Origin: Spirochaeta thermophila DSM 6578
Lineage (GTDB): Bacteria > Spirochaetota > Spirochaetia > Winmispirales > Winmispiraceae
NCBI RefSeq assembly: GCF_000184345.1
Contig: NC_017583.1
Coordinates: 1,302,001-1,366,000, forward strand
DNA: 64,000 nucleotides
Direction: 5' to 3'
The translations under genes and the position numbers were made by a program. The notes beneath the pieces are model-generated. The model did not search any database. It was given only the letters and a program-made list of their open reading frames with translations, and had not been told where the DNA came from. This document shows, piece after piece, positions 24,533-35,870 of the stretch; within the stretch, counting starts at the first letter, position 1, and each line of letters opens with the position of its first letter.

Positions 24533-26347
24533 CTACTCCTCACCCTCCCCCGCCTTGAGCGCCGCGAGAAACGCCCGTTGCGGCACCTCCACCTCGCCGA
24601 TCATCTTCATCCGCTTCTTCCCCTCCTTCTGGCGCTCGAGCAGCTTCCGTTTCCGGGTGATATCCCCGCCGTAACACTTCGCCGTCACATCCTTCCGCAG
24701 GGCCGGAATCGTCTCCCGTGCGATGATCTGGCTCCCCACCGCACCCTGGATGGGTATCTTGAACTGATGTCGGGGGATCTCGTCCTTGAGCTTCCTGCAG
24801 ATGGCCCGGGCCCTGACGGCCGCACTCCCCCTGAAGACGAGCTGGGACAAGGCATCCACCGGCTTGCCGTTCACCAGGATATCGAGCTTCACCACATCGG
24901 TGGGACGCAACCCCAGGATCTCGTAGTCGAACGAGGCGTATCCCCTGCTTATGGACTTGAGCTTGTCGTAGAAGTCGAAGAGCACCTCGGCGAGCGGCAT
25001 CTCGTAGATGAGCTCCACCCGTTTGCTGTCCAGATAGATCATGGAGGTCTGCACCCCCCGCTTGTCCATGCACAGCTTCATGATGGGACCCACATACTCG
25101 TCCGGGGTGATGATCGTGGCCTTTATGTACGGCTCCTCCACCTCCTCGATCCTGGAAGGATCGGGATACTCGTCCGGGGTCTCTATGGTGACCACCTCGC
25201 CGTTCCGAAGCCTCACCCGATACTGTACCGAGGGGGCCGTGAAGACCACCGAGAGCCCGAACTCCCGCTCGAGGCGCTCCTGCACCACCTCCAGGTGGAG
25301 CAGGCCGAGGAATCCACACTTGTATCCGAACCCCAGGGCCGAGGACGAAGTCTTCTCGTACACCAGCGAGGCATCGTTGAGCACCAGCTTCTCGAGCGCC
25401 TTCCCCAGCTCCTCGTAGTCGTTGCTGTCCACCGGGAAGATGGAGGAGTAGACCACCGGCTTCACCGCCCTGAACCCGGGCACCGCTTCGGCGGCCGGAC
25501 GCGCGGCCGAGGTGATGGTATCGCCCACCCTCACGTCCCGGATGGTCTTCACCCCGGCGATGAGGTATCCGATGTCCCCCGCCTCGAGACGCTCCACGGG
25601 AAGGCCCCGCATCCTGAGGATACCCACCTCCTCCACCCCGTAGCGGGCGCCGGAGGACATGAGGAGCATCTCGTCCCCCCGACCCACCGACCCTTCGAAG
25701 ACCCTGATGTAGAGCACCACCCCCCGGTAGGGATCGTAGTGGGAGTCGAAGACCAGGGCCTTGAGCGGCCCCTTGGGATCACCGGACGGAGGGGGGATCC
25801 GACCCACGATCGCCTCGTAGAGACTATCGAGACCAGTCCCCATCTTCGCCGAGATGGACACCACCTCGTCCGCCGGGAGCCCCAGTTCGTGCTCGATCTG
25901 TTCCTTCACCCCCTCCACGTCCGCGGCGGGGAGATCTATCTTGTTGATCACCGGGATGATCTCCAGATTGTGTTCGAGGGCCATGTACATGTTCGCGAGG
26001 GTTTGCGCCTCCACGCCCTGCGTGGCATCCACAAGGAGAAGGGCACCCTCACACGCCGAGATGGCGCGAGAGACCTCGTACGAGAAATCCACGTGGCCGG
26101 GCGTGTCCACCAGGTTGAACCGGTAGAGCGTACCGTCGGAAGCCTCGTAGGGGAGATTCACGGTCTGTGACTTTATGGTGATCCCCCGCTCGCGTTCGAT
26201 ATCCATGGTATCGAGCATCTGATCGTGGAACTCCCGATCGTCCACGATGTGCGCGCGCTGGATGAACCTGTCGGCGAGCGTCGATTTCCCATGATCGATG
26301 TGGGCGATGATGCAGAAATTACGCAGAGTCAGCTGGCGTTCGGTCAT
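24533..26347 (-). CDS. lepA: LepA, elongation factor 4
   Basis: LepA is the ribosome-associated GTPase that affects translation initiation and back-translocation under stress. The 604-residue product is full length: [15 protein letters not shown] (G1), DTPGHVDF (G3), [13 protein letters not shown] (G4), and the LepA-only C-terminus with [20 protein letters not shown]. It is the third gene after the response regulator and histidine kinase, 33 bp away. A long open frame on the other strand is a shadow. Confidence 0.97.
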   Translation of the reverse strand: MTERQLTLRNFCIIAHIDHGKSTLADRFIQRAHIVDDREFHDQMLDTMDIERERGITIKSQTVNLPYEASDGTLYRFNLVDTPGHVDFSYEVSRAISACEGALLLVDATQGVEAQTLANMYMALEHNLEIIPVINKIDLPAADVEGVKEQIEHELGLPADEVVSISAKMGTGLDSLYEAIVGRIPPPSGDPKGPLKALVFDSHYDPYRGVVLYIRVFEGSVGRGDEMLLMSSGARYGVEEVGILRMRGLPVERLEAGDIGYLIAGVKTIRDVRVGDTITSAARPAAEAVPGFRAVKPVVYSSIFPVDSNDYEELGKALEKLVLNDASLVYEKTSSSALGFGYKCGFLGLLHLEVVQERLEREFGLSVVFTAPSVQYRVRLRNGEVVTIETPDEYPDPSRIEEVEEPYIKATIITPDEYVGPIMKLCMDKRGVQTSMIYLDSKRVELIYEMPLAEVLFDFYDKLKSISRGYASFDYEILGLRPTDVVKLDILVNGKPVDALSQLVFRGSAAVRARAICRKLKDEIPRHQFKIPIQGAVGSQIIARETIPALRKDVTAKCYGGDITRKRKLLERQKEGKKRMKMIGEVEVPQRAFLAALKAGEGEE

Positions 26348-26380
26348 AACCTTCTTCTTGGAGGGGATATACGGAGAGAG

Positions 26381-28279
26381 TCAGAACTCCAGTACCTCTC
26401 TCACCTTGCGCAGGAGTGTATCAAGATCGAACGGTTTTTGCAATAAAGGCTCCTCCGGAGAGAGGGAGAAGCGCTCCCCGATCATGGAGGGAGGATACCC
26501 CGAGATGAAGAGCACCTTCGTCTCGGGCCTCGCCTTCCTGAGCCGTTCGACGAGGCGCTTCCCGTCGATATAAGGGAGGATGAGATCCGTGATCACCAGG
26601 TGGATGGGGCCCTTGTACTCTTCGCTCAGGAGGAGGGCCTCCCCGGGGTTCCCCACCACCAGCATCCGGTACCCCCTCCGCTGGAGACTCCGGTGGATGA
26701 AATCCCTCACGTGATCGTCGTCTTCCACCACGAGGATGGTCTCGGACCCCCCGGCCGGGTGCGGCTCCTCCCTCACTTCCTCCGGCTCCTGTGCCTGGCG
26801 GTCCGTGAGAGGCAGGTAGAGCGAAAACGTGGTCCCCCTGCCCGGGGTGGACGAGACGTCCACGAACCCCCCTGCGCCGGTGATCACCGCGTAGACCGTG
26901 GACAGTCCGAGGCCCGTACCTTCGTCCTCCCTGGTGGTGAAGAACGGCTCGAAAATCCTGGGGAGAATCGCCGGAGGGATGCCCGATCCCGTATCCGAGA
27001 CATCCAGCACCACGTACTCGCCCGGGGGCACGGAGATGAGGGCCCCTTTTCTCTCCTCCCGCAGGATCTCGTTTCTCGTCTGTATGGTGAGCATGCCGCC
27101 GTTCGGCATGGCGTCCCGTGCATTCACTGCGAGGTTCACCACCACCTGCTCGAACTGGGCCGGATCGACGTAGACCCGTGGAGATGCCGCCAGGCAGGAA
27201 AGCGTGAGGGTGATATCCTCGCGGAGGACCCTGCGGAGGAGGCGCTCCATCTCCCGGAGGAGCTCGTTCAGGTCCACCACCTCGGGCTGTGCCACCTGGT
27301 GGCGGGAGAACAGGAGGAGCTGACGTATGAGGTGCGAAGAACGAAGGGTGGCCCGTTGTATCTCCTGCACATCGCTCCTGAGCGGGGAATCGGCGGGAAG
27401 CCCCTGGAGGATGAGTTTCGAATATCCCATGAGGACCGTGAGGAGGTTGTTGAAATCGTGGGCCACCCCTCCGGCGAGACGTCCCACCGCCTCCATCTTC
27501 TGCGACTGGAGGAGCTGTCGTTCCCGTTCCCTGAGCTTTCTCTCCGTCTCCATCCAGTGGGTGAAGTCGTGGAACACGTGCACCTTGCCGAACGACTCTC
27601 TCGGCACGTCCCACACCAGATCGGTCTCGGAGTACTCCACGAGGCGATCGCCCAGGACGAACATCCCCTCCCGCCGTTCCCCCTCCTCCTCGTATGGCGA
27701 GAGACGCACCACCTCCTCGAACTTCCGTCCCGATACCTCGGATTCCGACCGTCCCAGCAGGGCCTCCCCCGCCCGGTTCACGAAGCGGACCCTCCCCTCG
27801 GCATCGGTGATGACCACCCCCTCCCTCAGGCTCTGGAGCGTGGTCGAGAAGAGTTTCTCCCGCTCTTTGAGCTCGGAGGCGACCCGGTGTCTGTAGAGGG
27901 CGAGCTCTATGGCTCCTTTGAGTTCCCGCTCGTCGAAGGGTTTGAGGATGTAGGCGAAGGGCTCCACCTCCTTCGCTCGTTCGATGGTGTGCTCGTCCGC
28001 ATATGCGGTGACGAAGATGAACGGGAGATCGCTCTGTTCCTTGAGACGCCGGGCCGCCGAGATCCCGTCGATGGCCCCCTCCAGCTGGACATCGATGAGG
28101 ATGAGATCGGGATCGTATTCCTGCCAATGGGAGAGAAAGGCTTCGGCCGAGGAGAAGACCGCCGGGACATTATAGCCCATGTGCTCGAGGTGCAACTTTA
28201 TGTCGAGGGCGACGACCGGCTCGTCTTCAAGTACGAGGACGGTGAAGACCCCGACCGACTCCTCCTTTTTCAACACCAT
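26381..28279 (-). CDS. hybrid histidine kinase: REC-PAS-HisKA-HATPase-REC
   Basis: This 632-residue cytosolic sensor has an N-terminal receiver (about 12-127, phospho-acceptor Asp63), a PAS domain ([20 protein letters not shown]), a HisKA box ([15 protein letters not shown] with the active His), ATPase motifs ([31 protein letters not shown]) and a C-terminal receiver ([14 protein letters not shown]). There is no membrane segment, so the input is intracellular or comes through the first receiver. It follows a CheY-like regulator by 26 bp. The open frame extends upstream only as a shadow of that gene. Confidence 0.9.
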   Translation of the reverse strand: MVLKKEESVGVFTVLVLEDEPVVALDIKLHLEHMGYNVPAVFSSAEAFLSHWQEYDPDLILIDVQLEGAIDGISAARRLKEQSDLPFIFVTAYADEHTIERAKEVEPFAYILKPFDERELKGAIELALYRHRVASELKEREKLFSTTLQSLREGVVITDAEGRVRFVNRAGEALLGRSESEVSGRKFEEVVRLSPYEEEGERREGMFVLGDRLVEYSETDLVWDVPRESFGKVHVFHDFTHWMETERKLRERERQLLQSQKMEAVGRLAGGVAHDFNNLLTVLMGYSKLILQGLPADSPLRSDVQEIQRATLRSSHLIRQLLLFSRHQVAQPEVVDLNELLREMERLLRRVLREDITLTLSCLAASPRVYVDPAQFEQVVVNLAVNARDAMPNGGMLTIQTRNEILREERKGALISVPPGEYVVLDVSDTGSGIPPAILPRIFEPFFTTREDEGTGLGLSTVYAVITGAGGFVDVSSTPGRGTTFSLYLPLTDRQAQEPEEVREEPHPAGGSETILVVEDDDHVRDFIHRSLQRRGYRMLVVGNPGEALLLSEEYKGPIHLVITDLILPYIDGKRLVERLRKARPETKVLFISGYPPSMIGERFSLSPEEPLLQKPFDLDTLLRKVREVLEF

Positions 28280-28305
28280 GGTCTCCCATCCTTGGTGGTT
28301 CCCCC

Positions 28306-28707
28306 CTAGTCCACCGGAATCCCCAAGGAGACGAGCTCTGCGTACAAACGCTCCTTGCGTATGGGTTTCACGAGATATCCCTGCGCCCCTCCCTCGTGGA
28401 AGGCCTGGATCACGTTCTGGGGATCGTTGAGCGCGGTGGTCATGAGCACCTTGGTGCTCGTGAAGGGATCCACCCCTCTGGAACGCTCGAACTCCCGGAT
28501 CTTCCTGAGCGTCTCCTGGCCATCCATACGCGGCATCATGATATCGAGGAACACCACGTCGAAGCGCTTCCCCCCCTCCCATGCCTCGACGAAGGCCTCG
28601 AAGCCCTCGACCCCATCCTCTGCCACCACACATTCTCCGAGACGTTCCAGGTACTTGGTGAGCACCACTCGAGCGGCGATATCGTCTTCCACGATCAAAA
28701 ACCTCAT
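28306..28707 (-). CDS. CheY-like single-domain response regulator
   Basis: This 133-residue receiver has MRFLIVEDD at the start, the phospho-acceptor Asp55 in VVFLDIMMPRMDG, the Thr in VLMTTAL and the Lys in YLVKPIRK. It has no output domain. The ATG at 28707 has GAGGAGG upstream. It leads the operon with the hybrid kinase and lepA; a candidate promoter TTGATA-16-TATCAT lies just before it. Confidence 0.9.
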   Translation of the reverse strand: MRFLIVEDDIAARVVLTKYLERLGECVVAEDGVEGFEAFVEAWEGGKRFDVVFLDIMMPRMDGQETLRKIREFERSRGVDPFTSTKVLMTTALNDPQNVIQAFHEGGAQGYLVKPIRKERLYAELVSLGIPVD

Positions 28708-28772
28708 TCCGCTTCCTCCTCTTTCAATGATAATCCCTTCCCCAGAATTATCAAGGGATCCGGTAGAAAATA

Positions 28773-28801
28773 TTGACACTCACCACATCTTTTTGTAGTA
28801 T
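28773..28801 (+). promoter_or_regulatory. sigma-70 promoter of tRNA-Gly
   Basis: TTGACA (28773-28778), 17 bp, TAGTAT (28796-28801), about 20 bases before the tRNA. It is divergent from the response-regulator promoter. Confidence 0.75.
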
Positions 28802-28821
28802 GTGCCTCGCACGGGAAATCG

Positions 28822-28895
28822 GCGCCTGTCGTACAATGGTAGTACCTCAGCCTTCCAAGCTGATGATGTGGGTTCGATTCCCATCGGGCGCTCCA
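28822..28895 (+). tRNA. tRNA-Gly (anticodon TCC), CCA encoded
   Basis: Acceptor GCGCCTG/CGGGCGC, anticodon stem CAGC/GCTG with loop CTTCCAA, T arm GTGGG-TTCGATT-CCCAT, discriminator T (28892) and encoded CCA (28893-28895), unlike the other three tRNAs here. Confidence 0.93.
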
Positions 28896-28900
28896 TGCAC

Positions 28901-28933
28901 GTCCTGCAGGACCTCTCCTGCAGGACTTTTTTT
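28901..28933 (+). terminator. terminator of tRNA-Gly
   Basis: GTCCTGCAGGA (28901-28911), loop CCTC, TCCTGCAGGAC, then seven T. Confidence 0.92.
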
Positions 28934-29024
28934 ATGAGGGACGGCATCCCCCTCACCCACCGCACTGCTGTCGAATCATGATGAATATAGTAATATATAA
29001 AAGACGCCATGAAGGAGGATCGAC

Positions 29025-29945
29025 ATGGGTTCGGCGAAGTTCATCGTGGGGCTCTATCTCATCCTACGCGCTCCGATTCTCGCAGGCCCCTTTTTCGTCA
29101 CCTCCTCCCCTCCTCCGGAGGAACCCGCACCTCCTCCTTTCCCCGAACTCTCCGTGCTCAAGGAGGCCTATCCCGATCTCACCTTCGATCCGGTCTACGA
29201 TCACGAACAGGGGGACTGGCGTCTGGTCGTGACCGCAGGGGGGCGTACCGGGGTCTTCTACCGCGCCGGGGGTCGGTTCCTCCCTCCCGATCGGGTCGGA
29301 GAACAGGATCGGTACCGCATGCTCATCTACCGGTATGCGGAACAGATCCCCGATCCCGGCAGGTTCACCGAGGAAGACATAGAGAGGATCGTCCGATTCG
29401 CCTCCCCGGAGAACCGCAGCTCAGGACGGGTGACCCCCACCTTCTTCTTCGACCTGGTCTACGATTCGGCCTCCATGGAACAGGTGGAGCGGCACATCGT
29501 CCAGGTCTCGTTCCTGGGCAAGAAGGTGAAGATCCACGAGCGGATCGTGGAGCCGCTCGCCCGCATCGAGGCCGCCCTCTTGCGTCTCGCAGAGGAAGAC
29601 CCCGAGACCGCGGCATTCATACATACCCTCGAGGTCGTCGAGGGCTATTCCTGGCGTACCATCAGGGACACCGCCGGAAGGTCGTTCCACAGCATGGGGA
29701 TCGCCCTCGACCTCCTCCCGGCGGGATGGCAGCGAAAGACCCTCTACTGGTACTGGGAACGCAACAAAGGTAACGATCGTTGGATGCTCATCCCCCTCTC
29801 CGAACGCTGGATGCCTCCTCTCAAGGTGATAGAGGTCTTCGAGGCACACGGGTTCATCTGGGGAGGGAAGTGGCCGGTGTGGGACAACATGCACTTCGAA
29901 TACCGGCCCGAGCTCATCGCGGGCAGAAGTCTCTTCACGGACTGA
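29025..29945 (+). CDS. exported M15-family (VanY-like) D-Ala-D-Ala carboxypeptidase
   Basis: This 306-residue protein has a signal peptide (about first 21 residues) and, near the C-terminus, the zinc-binding motifs SFHSMGIALDL (SxHxxGxAxD) and WDNMHFEYRPEL (HFE). These are typical of M15 peptidases acting on peptidoglycan stems. The N-terminal about 150 residues are unassigned. The ATG at 29025 has GAAGGAGG 8 bases upstream. It converges with the next gene, 3 bp between stops. Confidence 0.78.
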   Translation: MGSAKFIVGLYLILRAPILAGPFFVTSSPPPEEPAPPPFPELSVLKEAYPDLTFDPVYDHEQGDWRLVVTAGGRTGVFYRAGGRFLPPDRVGEQDRYRMLIYRYAEQIPDPGRFTEEDIERIVRFASPENRSSGRVTPTFFFDLVYDSASMEQVERHIVQVSFLGKKVKIHERIVEPLARIEAALLRLAEEDPETAAFIHTLEVVEGYSWRTIRDTAGRSFHSMGIALDLLPAGWQRKTLYWYWERNKGNDRWMLIPLSERWMPPLKVIEVFEAHGFIWGGKWPVWDNMHFEYRPELIAGRSLFTD

Positions 29946-29948
29946 CTC

Positions 29949-31685
29949 CTATGTCCTGTCGCGCACCTCGAGATCGAGCGACTCCCTGAGCAGGCCCGCC
30001 ATGAGTGCAACGCCACGCTGCACCTCGGTGAGCGACTTCCTGAGACGCCGGTGTTCCCTCACGTCGAGGTCCTCCAGGTTGGACAGGGTGTCGAAGGGTT
30101 CTCCGCTCCTCCCCCACAGGATGCCGCCGAGCACCTTCCCCAGGAGATCGGCCGCCTCCTGGAGGGAAGAGAGCCAGCGCTCGATCCTCTTCTCCTCCTG
30201 TTCCATGATCACCTCGAGTCGGCGCCGCTTGAGCGGTTTGATGATGGACTCCTGTTCCACCATGTGTCGTCTCCTGCCTATCTCCCCTTCGGGAGAGAAG
30301 CGCAGGGCCAGATCCGCCAATACCTCCCTCATACCGGTGAGCACGGTGAAGGAATCCACGAGCTGGATCCGGTTCTCCTCCTTGTAGAAGGCCCCGTCTA
30401 TCATGATCACGTTCAGCCAGGTGAGATACTGCGGGAAGAACAGTTTTTCGGCGAATTCCACCGTGAAACGGAGTGAGAGGGCGAACTTTCCGGGGAAGAA
30501 CTCGTCGTCGATGAAGTATCCATAGTAGGGAAGCGGAGCAAGGTCCTCCACCCCGAGGAAGGAACACATCCTCTCTTCCAGGTCCTCCTTCTCCCGGCGG
30601 ATAACGAACCGGTCGAAGGACTCCTGCAGCACCTGGTCCCAGTAGCGCCGGACACGGACGAGCCACTCCTCTCCCCCTGCGAAGGGAGAGGGAACGAAGA
30701 CCGGGTTCTCCGAGACGAAGCGTGCCACGTCCAGGAGAGGCAGACGGTGTACCTCCTCCGTGAGATCCTGGAGGACCCTGAGGAGCGAAGCCTCCACATC
30801 GGTTCCGGAAGAAGGGGCCCCGTCCTCTTCCCGGAGGCCGTCCAGGTAGAGAGAGAGGAAATGGAAGAAGCCTCCGGGAGGGGTCTCCACCTCGGCATAG
30901 AGGAGACTCACCATCTCGAGAAGACGTTTCTTCAGATCGGGGTTCTCCCATCCGGGTGAGGAGACCTTGCCCTTTCCCTCCCAGAACGAGAGGATCGTCG
31001 CATAGGGGAACTCGCACACTTTCTTGAGGTATGAGAGAAGTCGGGCGGCTCCCTGCATCCTCTTCCGGGTCGTGGTTGGAATATAGGAGAAGATCCGTTC
31101 CATGCCCTCCGAGAGTCGTCTCTTTATCTCCTTCCGTCTGTCGGGAAACGCAAGCCCCGGCGCCTCACGTTCGACCCTTTCCTCCATGCGGTCCACGAGG
31201 AGGAGCTGTCGCAGTTCCGTGTCGACCTCGGGGCTCACGAAGGCGAAGAGGGCGGCGAGGAAGGCATCTTCGTGGTCCCTCGTCCAGAGCGGGCCGAGCT
31301 CTTCCCTGAGGATGCTCGTCTTTCGGGCGATCTCCCGGATTCCTTCGTAGAGCCTCACCCCCAGGCGTTTCTCCGGAAAGTGGAGGAGGAGGGGGTCCTT
31401 CCGCTGGATACGCCCCCGTACCCTCCTGAGGAGATGCTGTTTGATGGAGAGTTCCCGTGAGATGCCCGTGAAGAGTTCCTTGAGGAAGAGCAGGAACTTC
31501 TGGATGATGGAGAGCCGGTCCCACACCTCCTCATAGTTCTGATCCTCCAGATGGAGTTCCTCCTCCGTGGCACCCAGGGGAAGATCCTCGGGGTGCGTCT
31601 GCTCGTCGAGGAGCTTCTTCCTCAGGGATTCCCGCTCTTCGGCCGAGAGTTCTCTCACCAGGCGGGAGAAGACGCTCACTTCCAT
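29949..31685 (-). CDS. large conserved spirochaetal protein (DUF5312-like), function unknown
   Basis: This 578-residue protein has no signal peptide or clear membrane segment, many charged helical stretches, and sequence such as LFTGISRELSIKQHLLRRVRGRI and a repeated aromatic block YYGYFIDDEFFPGKFALSL. I recall similar proteins only from spirochaetes. Function unknown. I chose the ATG at 31685 because TATACT lies 6 bases before it with no ribosome binding site between; the longer frame to 31835 runs through the divergent EF-G region. Confidence 0.62.
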   Translation of the reverse strand: MEVSVFSRLVRELSAEERESLRKKLLDEQTHPEDLPLGATEEELHLEDQNYEEVWDRLSIIQKFLLFLKELFTGISRELSIKQHLLRRVRGRIQRKDPLLLHFPEKRLGVRLYEGIREIARKTSILREELGPLWTRDHEDAFLAALFAFVSPEVDTELRQLLLVDRMEERVEREAPGLAFPDRRKEIKRRLSEGMERIFSYIPTTTRKRMQGAARLLSYLKKVCEFPYATILSFWEGKGKVSSPGWENPDLKKRLLEMVSLLYAEVETPPGGFFHFLSLYLDGLREEDGAPSSGTDVEASLLRVLQDLTEEVHRLPLLDVARFVSENPVFVPSPFAGGEEWLVRVRRYWDQVLQESFDRFVIRREKEDLEERMCSFLGVEDLAPLPYYGYFIDDEFFPGKFALSLRFTVEFAEKLFFPQYLTWLNVIMIDGAFYKEENRIQLVDSFTVLTGMREVLADLALRFSPEGEIGRRRHMVEQESIIKPLKRRRLEVIMEQEEKRIERWLSSLQEAADLLGKVLGGILWGRSGEPFDTLSNLEDLDVREHRRLRKSLTEVQRGVALMAGLLRESLDLEVRDRT

Positions 31686-31691
31686 AAGGAT

Positions 31692-31697
31692 AGTATA
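31692..31697 (-). promoter_or_regulatory. -10 box TATACT directly upstream of the DUF5312-like gene
   Basis: Reverse-strand TATACT ends 6 bases before the ATG at 31685. No clear -35. It fits a leaderless transcript. Confidence 0.55.
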
Positions 31698-31770
31698 ACC
31701 GAGTATCGAAAGGAAATACAGGCCTTCTCTTTTCCCCTGGAATATGCTACGATCGGTCGCACGAGGAGTT

Positions 31771-33819
31771 ATGGACAGGACGAAAATTCGCAACATAGGG
31801 ATCATTGCACACATCGATGCGGGAAAGACCACCACGACCGAGCGGATCCTCTACTACACGGGGAAGACCCACCGTATCGGAGAGGTGGACGACGGCCAAG
31901 CCACCATGGACTGGATGGAGCAGGAGCAGAACCGCGGCATCACCATCACGGCGGCCGCCACCACCTGTTTCTGGAAGGATCATCAGATAAACATCATCGA
32001 CACCCCGGGTCATGTGGATTTCACCGTGGAGGTGGAGCGCGCCCTCCGGGTGCTCGACGGCGCGGTGGTGATTTTCTGTGCCGTGGGGGGAGTGGAACCG
32101 CAGTCCGAAACGGTGTGGCACCAGGCCGACACCTACGGGGTGCCGAGGATCGCCTACGTGAACAAGATGGACCGCATGGGGGCGGATTTCTTCGCCGTGC
32201 TGGAGGAGATGGAGAAGAAACTCGGTGCGCATCCGGTCCCCCTCCAGATCCCCGTGGGGAAGGAACAGTCGTTCCGGGGGGTGATCGATCTCATAACGAT
32301 GAGGATGATCGAATGGAACCAGGAGGTGCAGGGGGCGGAATACCACTACCTGCCGATCCCCGAGGACATGGAGGAGACGGCCGCCGCGTGGCGTGAACGC
32401 CTCCTCGATTCCCTCTCCAGCCACTCCGACCGGATCACCGAGCTCTTCCTCGAGGGCAAAGAGATACCGGAGGACCTCATCCTGCGCACCATACGTTCGT
32501 GCACGCTCGCACGTCAGATCACGCCGGTGTTCTGCGGCAGCTCTCTCAGGAACATGGGCGTGCAACCCCTTCTGGATGGGGTGATCTCGTACCTCCCCTC
32601 ACCCGCCGATCTGCCGCCCATCAAGGCCTATCACGTGAAGAAGGAAAAGGAGGTGGAGATACCACAGGAGGAGTCAGGCCAACCTCTCGGCCTGGTCTTC
32701 AAGATCCATGCGGACAGGGATGCGGGGAACCTCTGCTTCGTCCGAATGTACGCCGGAAGCATCAAGACGGGCACCACGGTCTACAACGTGGCGAAGAAGA
32801 AACGGGAACGGATCACCCGCATCTTCCGGATGCATGCGAACCGTACCGAACCGCTCGATATGCTGAGGGCCGGGGACATCGGCGTGGTCGTGGGGTTCAA
32901 GCTCGCCCAGACAGGCGATACCGTCTCTTCCGAGGGACAGCCGGTGCTCCTCGAGCGTATGCACCTGCCCGAACCCGTCATCTCCATCTCGGTGGAGCCG
33001 AAGACCCTCTCGGACAGGAAGAAGCTCCTCGACACCCTCTCCGTCCTCACCACGGAGGACCCGTCCCTGGCCATGAAAGAGGACGAGGAGACCGGGGAGA
33101 TCCTCCTCTCGGGAATGGGGGAGCTCCACCTGGAGGTGGTGGTGACCAGGATAAAGGACGAGTTCGGCATGGACGTGAGGACGGGCAAGCCGAGGGTCAC
33201 CTACCGCGAGACCATCACCAGGGAGGCCACGGTCACCGAGACCTTCGACAGGATCATCGGCGGGAAGGAACAGCGCGCCACCGTCACGCTCGCGGTGCGG
33301 CCCAGAGAGCGGGGAACGGGCAACCGCTTCGTCTCTCAGGTGAGGGGGAACAGGATTCCGGAGGAGATCCTGGAGGCGATACGCCGCTCGGTGGAGGCCT
33401 CCTTCACAGGCGGCATCCTCCTGGGATACCCCCTCGTGGACGTCGAGGCCGAACTGCGCGAGGTGGAGTTCGATCCCGAGACCGGTACGGAGTTCGCCTT
33501 CGAGGCTGCCTCGAGCGGGGCCTTCGAGCGAGCCTGCAGGGAGGCGGCCCCCGTGCTCCTTGAGCCCATCATGCGTATCGTGGTCATCACCCCCTCGGAG
33601 TTCCTCGGGGAGGTGGTCAACCAGCTCTCAGGCCGAGGGGGAGTCATACAGGGGATCGAGTCCCGCGGCACCGTGGAGGAGATACATGCGCAGGCTCCCC
33701 TCGAACGCATGTTCGGCTACAGCACCGCCTTGAGGAGCGTCACCCAGGGACGGGCGAGCTTCTCCATGGAATTCAGTCACTTCGCCCCCAAGGAGGACCA
33801 GGCGAGACCGCGTTCGTAG
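31771..33819 (+). CDS. EF-G paralogue, canonical-type G domain
   Basis: This 682-residue translation GTPase has [16 protein letters not shown] (G1), [16 protein letters not shown] (G3), [11 protein letters not shown] (G4) and complete domains II-V. Spirochaetes typically have two EF-Gs that divide translocation and ribosome recycling. This one keeps the classical DAGKT loop, but which job it has cannot be told from sequence alone. The ATG at 31771 has GAGGAG 2-3 bases upstream; an in-frame ATG at 31744 is less likely. It diverges from the DUF5312-like gene. Confidence 0.9.
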   Translation: MDRTKIRNIGIIAHIDAGKTTTTERILYYTGKTHRIGEVDDGQATMDWMEQEQNRGITITAAATTCFWKDHQINIIDTPGHVDFTVEVERALRVLDGAVVIFCAVGGVEPQSETVWHQADTYGVPRIAYVNKMDRMGADFFAVLEEMEKKLGAHPVPLQIPVGKEQSFRGVIDLITMRMIEWNQEVQGAEYHYLPIPEDMEETAAAWRERLLDSLSSHSDRITELFLEGKEIPEDLILRTIRSCTLARQITPVFCGSSLRNMGVQPLLDGVISYLPSPADLPPIKAYHVKKEKEVEIPQEESGQPLGLVFKIHADRDAGNLCFVRMYAGSIKTGTTVYNVAKKKRERITRIFRMHANRTEPLDMLRAGDIGVVVGFKLAQTGDTVSSEGQPVLLERMHLPEPVISISVEPKTLSDRKKLLDTLSVLTTEDPSLAMKEDEETGEILLSGMGELHLEVVVTRIKDEFGMDVRTGKPRVTYRETITREATVTETFDRIIGGKEQRATVTLAVRPRERGTGNRFVSQVRGNRIPEEILEAIRRSVEASFTGGILLGYPLVDVEAELREVEFDPETGTEFAFEAASSGAFERACREAAPVLLEPIMRIVVITPSEFLGEVVNQLSGRGGVIQGIESRGTVEEIHAQAPLERMFGYSTALRSVTQGRASFSMEFSHFAPKEDQARPRS

Positions 33820-33862
33820 ATGCACGGCGTTCCGCGGTGCGATCGGGCTCTCTTCGCACGTG

Positions 33863-35791
33863 CTATTCCGCCTGAACCGCCGATGCGTCCGGCTCTTCCT
33901 CGATCCTGAAGGTCTCCACCACCTTGTGGAGTTCCACCATCCGGTTGCGGCTCTCCTGGGCGAGGTCGCTTATGGTGTTCACCGCCTGGAGGATCTCCCT
34001 GGTGCCGCGTTCGATCTCTTCCACCCCCTTCCTCACCTCGAGGGAGACGTCCCGCGATCCCTCCGCAGCGTCCCGGATCTCCCCTGCCCTCTGCATCATG
34101 TCCTCCGCTCCTTCCCGTACACGGGTGGTGATCTCGTTGATGGTGTGCGTGGCGGAGAGAATGGAGGAACTCGCGCGTGAGAGCTCGGTCATGCTGGCGG
34201 CGATCTCGTCGAGGGCGGTGGCGAACTGGGAGACGTCGCGGCGGATGTTCTCGAAGGCGTGGCGGCTCTCGTCGCTGGCGCGGAGGGCCTGCTGGATGCG
34301 GTCTGTGATGCGGGAGAGGGACTGGCTGATGCGGTCGGCGTGCTCGCCGGTGGACTCTGCGAGCTTGCGGATCTCCTCGGCGACGACGGCGAAGCCGCGG
34401 CCGGCCTCGCCGGCGTGGGCGCTCTCGATGGCGGCGTTCATGGAGAGGAGGTTGGTCTGCTCGGCGACGGTGTCGATGATCTCGATGATCTCCTGGATGT
34501 CGGAGATTTCGCGGTGGATGGAGGAGATGACCTCGTTGGTGGTGCTGACCTTTTCTCCGCCGTCGTGGATGACGGAGAGGAGATCGGCGGTGCGCGCACG
34601 GCGGTCCTCTGCGAGGGAGGCGACGTGCTGGACGGAGGCGTTCATCTGTTCGATGGCGGCGGAGCTTTCGGCGATGTTGCGGGCCTGGGTCTGGATCTGG
34701 GAGACGACGGAGTGGATGCGGTCGACGATGGAGGAGATGGCGGAGGAGGTGGCGTCGAGGTTGGCATCAAGGCGGGCGACGAGGTCGCGGATGGACTCGA
34801 TGGTGCGGGTGATCTGGTTGAGGGCGCTGGCGGACTGGGCGGCGCCGCCTGCGAGGACGTCCTTGAGCTCCTCGACGTTGCGGGAGGCCTCGCGGACCGA
34901 GAGGAGGAAGTCGCGGAGGGTGTCGAGCACCTCGTTGAGGTTCCTCGCGAGGCTGCCCAACTCATCCCTTCCTTCCACCTTCGCCACGACCATGAGATCA
35001 CGGTCCTTCACCTGGTTCATCACCTGCTCGAGGTGAATGATCCTCCTCGCGAGCGTCGAACTGATCCGGATCACGAAGAGGGAGGAGAGGACGATCACCG
35101 CCAAGGTGAAGAGCACGAGGGCGATCTGGCTCCAGAGGGTGATCCGGGCCACCTCTGCATCGACCTTCTCTATGACCCCTTCCACCCGGGTGGCAAGGAA
35201 GTCCTTTATCACCCTTCGGGCGATCACCACCTGGTTCCAGGCCTGCTGGATGCGGGAGAGGGCGAGCCCCACTGTAGATGCGATACCCGCATCCTCATGA
35301 TGGAGGGTCTCCTGTTGCTGATAGAGGAAACTCTGTATCTGGAGGATACCGAAGAGCCTGTCCCGCGGTATCTCGCTGGTGTTGATGATGGCCTGAAGGT
35401 ACTCGTAGGCCACCTCCATACGCAAGGGGATGTCCTCCTTCTCCCAGGACTCATAGGCTGCGTCGAGTTCCTGCTGGAGCCCCTTCGGGAGGAGCCGCTT
35501 ACCGGGGTGCGACACGAGGGCCCCGAGCGCGCTGCCGAGGTGGTCGATGCTCTGCCTCCACTCCTCCACCACGGTGTCGAGGTACACCCCGCGTTCCTCG
35601 TAGTCGTAGGCGAGCACCTCGGCGGTGCTCTCCAGGAAACCATGGGCCGCGAAGAGCACGTCGTAGCCGGCCGACTGGAGGGCCCCAAGACCGGTGACGA
35701 GATTGTTGCGGATGGTGATCCCTGCGAGAATGAGCCCTATCCCGGTGAGTACCGTGACGAGGAGGAGAATCAATCTCGTTCTGATGCGCAT
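33863..35791 (-). CDS. methyl-accepting chemotaxis protein
   Basis: This 642-residue protein has two membrane segments (about 8-28 and 220-245) bracketing a helical periplasmic sensor domain, then HAMP and a long cytoplasmic coiled coil. The hairpin tip [20 protein letters not shown] and [20 protein letters not shown] is intact, so it should signal to CheA/CheW at the inner membrane. The ATG at 35791 follows AAGGG. The coding DNA for about 34190-34930 has a sharply different base usage from the rest of the gene. Confidence 0.92.
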   Translation of the reverse strand: MRIRTRLILLLVTVLTGIGLILAGITIRNNLVTGLGALQSAGYDVLFAAHGFLESTAEVLAYDYEERGVYLDTVVEEWRQSIDHLGSALGALVSHPGKRLLPKGLQQELDAAYESWEKEDIPLRMEVAYEYLQAIINTSEIPRDRLFGILQIQSFLYQQQETLHHEDAGIASTVGLALSRIQQAWNQVVIARRVIKDFLATRVEGVIEKVDAEVARITLWSQIALVLFTLAVIVLSSLFVIRISSTLARRIIHLEQVMNQVKDRDLMVVAKVEGRDELGSLARNLNEVLDTLRDFLLSVREASRNVEELKDVLAGGAAQSASALNQITRTIESIRDLVARLDANLDATSSAISSIVDRIHSVVSQIQTQARNIAESSAAIEQMNASVQHVASLAEDRRARTADLLSVIHDGGEKVSTTNEVISSIHREISDIQEIIEIIDTVAEQTNLLSMNAAIESAHAGEAGRGFAVVAEEIRKLAESTGEHADRISQSLSRITDRIQQALRASDESRHAFENIRRDVSQFATALDEIAASMTELSRASSSILSATHTINEITTRVREGAEDMMQRAGEIRDAAEGSRDVSLEVRKGVEEIERGTREILQAVNTISDLAQESRNRMVELHKVVETFRIEEEPDASAVQAE

Positions 35792-35819
35792 CCCTTGTCT
35801 CCCGTATGATAATGCTCTC

Positions 35820-35848
35820 ATTATACACCTGATCAACCAACTGCACAA
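35820..35848 (-). promoter_or_regulatory. promoter of the chemotaxis protein gene
   Basis: Reverse strand TTGTGC (35848-35843), 17 bp, TATAAT (35825-35820), about 29 bases before the ATG. Confidence 0.65.
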
Positions 35849-35870
35849 GAAACGATCCAGAATATTTTTC

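Noticed and set aside
24578-26170. 530-codon open frame on the plus strand opposite lepA
   Set aside because: It is the antisense shadow of a clearly conserved gene; the His/Leu/Arg-rich translation matches no family and has no ribosome site.
28280-28633. Longer start for the hybrid histidine kinase
   Set aside because: The extra 118 residues are an off-frame reading of the response regulator gene.
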